Assembly: GCA_003559555.1 (NCBI GenBank)
Contig: PWLA01000051.1
Coordinates: 1-39,012, forward strand
DNA length: 39,012 bases
Reading direction: 5' to 3'
From: Gemmatimonadota bacterium
GTDB taxonomy: Bacteria; Gemmatimonadota; Gemmatimonadetes; Longimicrobiales; Gaopeijiaceae
Within the stretch, counting starts at the first letter, position 1, and each line of letters opens with the position of its first letter. Positions 34,164 to 39,012 of this stretch are shown one piece after another. Under the pieces are notes generated by a model. The model did no database searches. It had not been told where the DNA came from and worked only from the letters and a program-made list of their open reading frames with translations. The position numbers and the translations under genes were made by a program.

Positions 34164-35321
34164 CTACCGGACCAGCGGTCCCTCCTCCACCGTCACGGGA
34201 TAATCGAAGATGTGGAGGAGCCCCTGGTCGGAGGCCCACATGCCCCTGTTGTCGTGCCCCACCCGGGCCACGAAGGAGATCCGGTGGTTGTGGCCGTCCT
34301 CCCCGTACAGGTGGTTCACGTAGTTGAAGTAGGTGATCCCCCGCTCCAGACGATGAGCGCCCTGCATCATGGCGGCGCATCCCCGGGCCAGCGCGCCCCC
34401 CTGGGGGTCGCTGTCATTCATCCCATGAAAGTAGATTACGTCCCGGGGACCGAACTGACTCTCCATCTGCTCCGGCGACACCCCCGCGATGTAGGGCCAG
34501 TCCTCCAACCCTTCCAACCCGGAACCGTATCGGTTGTAGCCCTCGCACCCGTCGATGACCTCTGTGGAGGGCACTGCGAACTCGTCCCGGGTCCGGACCT
34601 CCGCATCCACGCGCTCGGGCGTCAGGTAGACGTGGGTGGAGGGCTGGGCGACGATATATCGGATGTGGACGCCCCGGGGCCGGGCCACCTCCTCCTCGAA
34701 CCGGCTGGTCACGGCGTAGCGGTTCGTGAACTGGCCACCACCCGAATGCCCGGCCAGCACCACGATCTCCAGATTCGGAAACAGATCCGGATCGGTGAGG
34801 TCGGTGAGGAGCCGGTCGAAGATCTCGAAGGAGCTGATGGAGACGTCCCGGGGATGGGTGTCCGTGCTCCCGGACGGTCCTCCCCAGAACCGCTGGCTGC
34901 TGGTGCGCCAGAAGACGTCGGTGGGGCCGATCTCGTTGTCGTCGGCAAACGAGGCCGTCATGAGCTTCGGCCCGATGATGAGCGTCTCGTCCAGGGCCCC
35001 CGGGACCCGCTCCGCCGCCTGTACCATGTTGTCGAAGTAGGTGCCGGCGTTGGTGGCCACTCCGTGGATCGAAAAGACGATCCGCCGGATGCCCGGGTCG
35101 GGCTCATCGATGGGTGCGGTGGAGCAGAAGGGGAGGCTCAGCACCTGCCCGTCCACCTCCACGTCGTAGCGTTCCGGGCAGAGCTCCTGGGCTGAAAGGT
35201 CCAGGGGCAGGAGCGCCCACAGGACCAGCACCGACACCCCTGCCAGCAGCGCGAATGCGGACTTCGGTCGTCGGGGTGCGGGGCGACGCCAGGGTCGGAC
35301 GAGGGGAGATTGGACAGTCAC
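34164..35321 (-). CDS. Secreted alpha/beta hydrolase
   Basis: 385 residues from the GTG at 35321, which has AAGGAGG 7 bp upstream; upstream in-frame residues look non-coding. Residues 1-45 resemble a signal peptide with a long Arg/Pro-rich start and SAFALLAGVSVLVLWALL, then LSAQ. The core has IVFSIHGVATNAGTYFDN (oxyanion region) and the nucleophile elbow AGHSGGG with Ser193. Late residues include DVIYFHGMNDSDPQGG, which could carry the catalytic acid, and EDGHNHRISFVARVGHDN, a candidate catalytic His region. The substrate is unknown; esterase or lipase-like activity is likely. It shares no operon with its neighbours. Confidence 0.75.
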   Translation of the reverse strand: MTVQSPLVRPWRRPAPRRPKSAFALLAGVSVLVLWALLPLDLSAQELCPERYDVEVDGQVLSLPFCSTAPIDEPDPGIRRIVFSIHGVATNAGTYFDNMVQAAERVPGALDETLIIGPKLMTASFADDNEIGPTDVFWRTSSQRFWGGPSGSTDTHPRDVSISSFEIFDRLLTDLTDPDLFPNLEIVVLAGHSGGGQFTNRYAVTSRFEEEVARPRGVHIRYIVAQPSTHVYLTPERVDAEVRTRDEFAVPSTEVIDGCEGYNRYGSGLEGLEDWPYIAGVSPEQMESQFGPRDVIYFHGMNDSDPQGGALARGCAAMMQGAHRLERGITYFNYVNHLYGEDGHNHRISFVARVGHDNRGMWASDQGLLHIFDYPVTVEEGPLVR

Positions 35322-35511
35322 GCGAAGGCCTCCTTCAGGGCAGCTCGGCACGGCCCCAGCAGCGCCGAACGGTTGTGGAACACCGGCTCGGGTGCACAGG
35401 GCGGGCTCAGGATCATCTCGGAAAATCGAATCTGCATACTGGCGGCGGGCTCCCCGTGAAGCAAGGTGCGCCCGATCCCATCCGTTCATTGTCCCCTGCC
35501 GCTGCACCGGC

Positions 35512-35579
35512 CCGGGCGCGTGTCCGACTCATGGGGCGAGCGGCCTTGCGCGCGGCCAGCGACTCGGACACGCGCCCGG
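35512..35579. terminator. Long inverted repeat between hydrolase and kinase genes
   Basis: CCGGGCGCGTGTCCGA (35512-35527) and TCGGACACGCGCCCGG (35564-35579) pair perfectly for 16 bp around a 36-base loop. On the plus strand GGGTTTTG follows. It begins 11 bp after the end of the kinase gene, which is read on the minus strand, where no T-run follows the stem. It probably ends or stabilises the kinase mRNA. The rest of the 268-bp gap (35322-35589) shows no gene. Confidence 0.6.
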
Positions 35580-35589
35580 GGGTTTTGCT

Positions 35590-38259
35590 TCAGCGCAGCT
35601 GCGCCAGGTACGGCTCGGCCGCCTCGGGCTGCCCCCATGCCTCGTAAAGTCCCACCAGGTGCCGGGCCAGCTCTTCGGCGGCCGCCTCGACGGCCTCGCT
35701 CTGGCCCGCCCCCTCGGCCAGGCGATGCGCCTCCAGCAGCACCTCCTCGGCCTCCTCGAACTTCTCCTGGGCCAGGAGGAGCGCTCCCAGCTGCCCCTGG
35801 GCCCGCAAGGTGCGTTCGTGATCGGGACCGAGCCCGGCCCGGTAGACCTCCAGCGACTCCCGTCGGTATGCCTCGGCCTCCTCATGCCGCCCTTCCTCGG
35901 CCAGGAAGAGGGCCACCGAAGTCAGCGCCCCACCCACCCGCCAGTGATCGTCGGGCAGGGCGGACCGGGTCATCTCGGCCCGCTCCTTCAGGATCGCTTC
36001 GGCCTCCTGGGCCCGGCCCTGGAAGTACACGGCGGTGGCCAGATTGGACATGGTCATCTCGGTGATCCGGTGGCCCTCGCCCAGGACCGAACGGTTGGTC
36101 TCGAGGGCCGCCCGATACAGCGCCTCGGCCTCCTCCAGCTCCCCCTTCTCGCGAAGCAGGTAGGCCAGGTTGTTCCGGGTGGCGGCGACAGTCCGGGGCC
36201 CCAGGACGCTGTCGGCCTCGTGACGCCCCAGGACCTCCCGATAGAGCGCCTCGGCCTCGTCCAGCGCTCCTTTGCCCCGGAGGATGTACGCCAGCGTGGA
36301 CTGAGCCTGCAGGAAGCTGGGGTGGGAGCGACCCTGGTGGGCGGCTCTCAACCCCAGGGCCTGCCGAACCAGAACCGCAGCCGAGTCCGGCGCACCCGTC
36401 TCTCGCAGTGTGGCCCCGAGCTGCTCCAGCGTCCGGGCCAGCAGGACGGTGTCCGGCGATGCTCGCCGACGCTCTCGCTCCAGGGCCCGCGAGTAGAGCG
36501 CCTCGGCCTCGTCGAACCGGCGTTCGTCGAAGTGGACTCGTGCCACATCCACGAGGGTCCCGGTCATCTCCGGGTGATCCTCGCCGCCTTCGGCAAACCG
36601 GATCTCCCGCGCTTCTTCAAGTAGATGCCTCGCCTCATCGTACAGCCCCAGGTTCCGGTTCACGCGACCCAGGGCGTGCATCAGGCTCGCCCGAACCTCC
36701 GGTTGCCCGGCCAGCTGCTCCTGGAGCGTCTCGGCCCCACTCTGGAGGAGAGTACGAACCGTGAGCGTGTCCCGCCGCTCCGTCTCGGGATTGGCGCTCT
36801 CGAACATCCCGATCAGGAGCTCGGTGACCTCCTCGGCTTTCCGGGCCTCCACCATGGCCCGATCCCGCTCCTCCTGCATCCGCTCCGAGTGGACCAGGAG
36901 CCCGCCTCCGATCAGGAGCCCCACGATCAGGGCCGCCACCACGGAAGGCAGGATCCAGGGCCGACGCCCCAGCAGCTTCCGGCTCCGGTACCAGAAGGTG
37001 TCGGGGCGCGCCGACACTGGATGCCCGCCCAGGTAACGCTCCAGGTCATCCACCAACCGGTCCACCGACCCGTAGCGGCGCTCCGGCTCCTTCCGAAGGG
37101 CCTTCAGGATGATGGTATCCAGGTCTCCCGCGAGACTTCGGGAGAGACTCCGGGGCTCGGAACTGCGCACGCGGGCCAGCTCCCGGGAGATGGCAGAGGA
37201 GTCCTCGTCGCCCGGGTCGAGACCACCCCCCGTGGACACCTGTTCCCTGGCTGGAGCCACGACTACCTGGCTGGGTCGCCGCGGAGATTGCTCCAGGATC
37301 GCCTCCCGCAAGGCCATGGGAGAGGCATCGGCGGCTCGGTAGGGCCGGTGCCCGGTAAGGAGAGTGTAGAGGACGGCCCCGAGCTGGTAGACGTCCGTGG
37401 CCGTGGTCACAGGCTGGCCGCTCACCTGCTCCGGGCTGGCATATTCGGGCGTGAAGAGGAGGACGCCGGTTCGCGTCCGAACCGAAGACTCGGGATCCTG
37501 CGAAGGATCCAGGAGCTTGGCGATCCCGAAGTCCAGGAGCTTCACCACGCCGTCGTCGGTCACCAGGATGTTGGACGGCTTCAGGTCCCGGTGGATGACC
37601 AAGCGGTGGTGCGCATGCTGCACAGCGCGCCCGACTTCCGCGACCAGACGAACCCGTTCCTCCACCGACAGTCGGTGGGCGTCGGCGTATTCGGTGATGG
37701 GACGGCCTTGCACGTACTCCATGACGAAGTACGGCCGTCCGTCCTCGGTGGCCCCCCCATCGTACACAGCGGCGATGTTGTCGTGATGGAGCGACGCCAG
37801 GATCCGGCGCTCGGCCAGGAACCGACCCACCGTGTCCTCGGTGTCCAGCCCACGCCGGAGCACCTTCACGGCTACCTGCTGCTCGAAGGACCCGTCGGCC
37901 CGTTCGGCCAGGTACACCGTCCCCGCACCTCCTCGTCCGACTTCCTCCAGCAGCCGATAGCGGCCCACCGTGAGTCCGGCCACCTCTTCGGCCTTCGGCC
38001 ATTCGGGACGCCCCAGGCCCCCGTCCAGCACCGCATCGGAGATGGCTCGGGACGACTCTTCCATGAATCGGGCCGCCTCAGCATCCAGGGCCAGGAGCTG
38101 GGAGACCTCCCGGTGAACCTCCGGCGCCTCCCGGGCCAACGCCTCCAGAAAGTCCCTCCGCTCGTCGCCGGAGAGCGCCAGCACCTCCTGGAAGGCCGCA
38201 TCCACACGATGTCGGAGTTCCGGGGAGGACTCGGGGGAAGGGTCGTCGGAGGAGCTCAT
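35590..38259 (-). CDS. Membrane serine/threonine protein kinase with TPR repeats
   Basis: 889 residues. The kinase domain covers about 99-375: Gly-rich loop EEVGRGGAGTVYLAE, catalytic Lys132 in VAVKVL, HRDLKPSN at 223-230 with Asp225, DFG at 243-245 and PEYASPEQVSG. An N-terminal helical region (1-95) precedes it. A membrane helix lies near 433-456 (ILPSVVAALIVGLLIGGGLLV), and the C-terminal half holds many TPR-like units of about 40 residues (for example RRFDEAEALYSRALERERR and KGALDEAEALYREVL). The kinase would be cytoplasmic and the TPR part extracytoplasmic, or both as scaffolds. This architecture is frequent in Gemmatimonadota, Acidobacteria and Planctomycetes. A perfect palindrome CAGGCGCCTG lies just upstream of the ATG at 38259. 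Confidence 0.95.
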   Translation of the reverse strand: MSSSDDPSPESSPELRHRVDAAFQEVLALSGDERRDFLEALAREAPEVHREVSQLLALDAEAARFMEESSRAISDAVLDGGLGRPEWPKAEEVAGLTVGRYRLLEEVGRGGAGTVYLAERADGSFEQQVAVKVLRRGLDTEDTVGRFLAERRILASLHHDNIAAVYDGGATEDGRPYFVMEYVQGRPITEYADAHRLSVEERVRLVAEVGRAVQHAHHRLVIHRDLKPSNILVTDDGVVKLLDFGIAKLLDPSQDPESSVRTRTGVLLFTPEYASPEQVSGQPVTTATDVYQLGAVLYTLLTGHRPYRAADASPMALREAILEQSPRRPSQVVVAPAREQVSTGGGLDPGDEDSSAISRELARVRSSEPRSLSRSLAGDLDTIILKALRKEPERRYGSVDRLVDDLERYLGGHPVSARPDTFWYRSRKLLGRRPWILPSVVAALIVGLLIGGGLLVHSERMQEERDRAMVEARKAEEVTELLIGMFESANPETERRDTLTVRTLLQSGAETLQEQLAGQPEVRASLMHALGRVNRNLGLYDEARHLLEEAREIRFAEGGEDHPEMTGTLVDVARVHFDERRFDEAEALYSRALERERRRASPDTVLLARTLEQLGATLRETGAPDSAAVLVRQALGLRAAHQGRSHPSFLQAQSTLAYILRGKGALDEAEALYREVLGRHEADSVLGPRTVAATRNNLAYLLREKGELEEAEALYRAALETNRSVLGEGHRITEMTMSNLATAVYFQGRAQEAEAILKERAEMTRSALPDDHWRVGGALTSVALFLAEEGRHEEAEAYRRESLEVYRAGLGPDHERTLRAQGQLGALLLAQEKFEEAEEVLLEAHRLAEGAGQSEAVEAAAEELARHLVGLYEAWGQPEAAEPYLAQLR

Positions 38260-38370
38260 GGTCAGGCGCCTGCGTTCGGAAGTCCCGTGGGACGGTTACT
38301 GGTTCAGGAGATCCAAGGTACGTTCCAGGGGCAGGTTCGGAAAGCCGTTTCAACACGGCCGAAGCAGCGT

Positions 38371-38416
38371 GCACCATTTTAGTGCCTGAGCGCGTCACAA
38401 CGCACCATTATGGTGC
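38371..38416. promoter_or_regulatory. Twin dyad operators resembling NtrC enhancer sites
   Basis: GCACCATTTTAGTGC (38371-38385) and GCACCATTATGGTGC (38402-38416) differ at two positions and lie 31 bp apart, about three helical turns. The second is a perfect dyad. With flanking bases they match the TGCACC-N5-GGTGCA pattern of NtrC sites at 10 and 11 of 12 positions, and the spacing is like that of paired NtrC sites upstream of enteric glnA. They lie between the divergent kinase and Spy-like genes. The regulator could be another factor with a similar palindrome. Confidence 0.65.
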
Positions 38417-38527
38417 ACGCCGTCTCACCCGGTGGCCTCCACATCACTCGGGCGAAGCCGGCCGCTGGTTCCTGGCGCTTGTCGACGCCGGTGGTTAACG
38501 CACGTCACCCAGGAGGCATCCAACTGA

Positions 38528-38542
38528 TGGATCGAAGTGGGC
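38528..38542 (+). promoter_or_regulatory. Weak sigma-54-like promoter candidate
   Basis: TGGATCGAAGTGGGC has the invariant GG and GC of -24/-12 promoters with the right 10-bp spacing, but the remaining bases match the consensus poorly. The implied start near 38553 would put the twin dyads at about -175 and -144. It is reported only because of those dyads. Confidence 0.2.
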
Positions 38543-38558
38543 AACGGAGAACCCAGCT

Positions 38559-38612
38559 GAAGGCGTCTCACCAGAGCGCCTTCACCGGAGCGGCGGCTTC
38601 CGGCCGCGCTCC
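38559..38612 (+). other. Two hairpins in the leader of the Spy-like gene
   Basis: GAAGGCG (38559-38565) pairs with CGCCTTC (38577-38583). GGAGC-G-GCGGC pairs with GCCGC-GCTCC (38587-38612) with one bulged base. They lie 30-85 bp before the start codon. The rest of the 383-bp gap from 38260 shows no gene beyond the twin dyads. Confidence 0.4.
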
Positions 38613-38642
38613 ATTCATCCCCAGCGCCAAACGGAGACTACC

Positions 38643-39012
38643 ATGAAAAGACATACTCGCCTTCCCCTCCTCGTCGTCGCGGCCGCCCTCCTGGGCGCTC
38701 CCGCCCTCGAGGCCCAGCACGCCCGTGGTGGCCCGGACGCCCCCGGCGGCATGATGAGCCTGCTGGACCCGCTGGAGGTGGCCCTTGAGCACCGACAGGA
38801 GCTGGAGCTCACCGGAGAGCAGGTCGAAGCGGTCCAGGCCGCGCACGCAGCATCCATGGAGCGCACCGCGGACGCCCGGGAACGGGCTCAGCCCCTGGTC
38901 GAGCAGATGCAGGAACGGATGCGGCAGATGCAGGGCATGCGTGGCCAGCGTGGCCAGGGCATGCAGGGTCAGCGTGGCCAGGGCATGCAGGGTCAGCGTG
39001 GACAAGGCATGC
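38643..39012 (+). CDS. Spy/CpxP-like exported protein with Gln/Gly/Met repeats, 3' end beyond window
   Basis: The first 123 residues are visible; the frame is open at the window edge. The ATG at 38643 is preceded by GGAGA at 5 bp. Residues 1-24 are a signal peptide (basic start, LPLLVVAAALLGAPALEAQ). The mature part has LDPLEVALEHRQELELTGEQ, like the LTxEQ helix starts of Spy, CpxP and zinc-resistance-associated periplasmic proteins, then a helix VEQMQERMRQMQGM. It ends in eight-residue repeats like GQGMQGQR. Spy-type proteins are periplasmic chaperones or metal-responsive factors; that role is inferred from the helix pattern only. The gene is divergent to the kinase. Confidence 0.7.
   Translation, partial: MKRHTRLPLLVVAAALLGAPALEAQHARGGPDAPGGMMSLLDPLEVALEHRQELELTGEQVEAVQAAHAASMERTADARERAQPLVEQMQERMRQMQGMRGQRGQGMQGQRGQGMQGQRGQGM
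38952..39012 (+). repeat. 24-bp tandem repeat coding for GQGMQGQR
   Basis: Two identical 24-bp units (38952-38975 and 38976-38999) are followed by a third, slightly changed unit cut by the window end. The units are in frame with the Spy-like gene, so repeat number could change without breaking it. Confidence 0.85.

Noticed and set aside
38312-38327. Sigma-54 promoter for the kinase on the minus strand
   Set aside because: TGGAACGTACCTTGGA resembles the consensus but lacks the invariant GC of the -12 element; it is mentioned only in connection with the twin dyads.
36625-38382. 585-residue plus-strand frame opposite the kinase
   Set aside because: It is a shadow of the kinase gene with Gln/His/Gly-rich composition and no recognisable fold.

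Overview
The window is a GC-rich bacterial chromosome segment (roughly two thirds G+C by eye) with compact gene packing, many GTG starts and 4-base stop/start overlaps. The long serine/threonine kinase with C-terminal TPR repeats, the lipoproteins and the housekeeping gene order would fit Gemmatimonadota or a related phylum. That placement is an inference from style and synteny; no 16S or marker alignment was possible.

Layout. (1) 1-3625 is an accessory segment bounded by copies of the 3' end of a tRNA-Cys gene: a 44-bp tRNA-Cys fragment at 95-138, a very short fragment at about 3360-3376, and the intact tRNA-Cys at 3555-3625. Each is linked to the same flanking repeat. Inside are a striking array of TTCGG motifs at an exact 10-bp period, two translationally coupled exported proteins of unknown function (one a lipoprotein with a HEGEH motif) and a truncated IS3-type OrfA remnant. 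No integrase is visible. (2) 3634-5653 holds tRNA-Gly, the promoter of the tRNA pair and a predicted outer-membrane barrel protein. (3) 5696-21627, all on the minus strand, is one long housekeeping array that reads infC-rpmI-rplT-pheS-pheT-(coiled-coil protein)-zapA-rny-folD-xseA-xseB-ispA-dxs-nadK-recN. It joins translation, cell division, RNA decay, folate, isoprenoid, NADP and DNA-repair functions, mostly by overlapping stop/start codons. Its leaders carry strong RNA structures: an inverted repeat before infC, hairpins between infC and rpmI, and two mutually exclusive hairpins between rplT and pheS that look like an attenuator.

(4) 21876-25442 (minus) is gltA, an MBL-fold hydrolase and a cyanophycinase-like lipoprotein. 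(5) 25703-28242 (minus) is a zinc-ribbon membrane protein overlapping a TVP38-flavin disulfide reductase fusion. Divergent to it is an AGCS-type sodium/amino acid symporter (28446-30161) with an extra soluble segment, closed by a strong terminator. (6) 30354-35321 holds a small membrane protein, an AidB-like acyl-CoA dehydrogenase with repeat-rich insertions, a class II glutamine amidotransferase and a secreted alpha/beta hydrolase. (7) 35590-39012 holds the kinase-TPR receptor and, divergently, the start of a small exported Spy/CpxP-like protein with an expanding Gln/Gly/Met repeat, cut by the window end. Between them lie two near-identical dyad operators 31 bp apart that resemble NtrC enhancer sites.

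The observations most worth following are the AUC start of infC, the rplT-pheS attenuator-like leader, the tRNA-Cys repeat island with its helically phased array, and the twin operators upstream of the kinase and Spy-like gene. No clearly new defence or biosynthetic system was seen.
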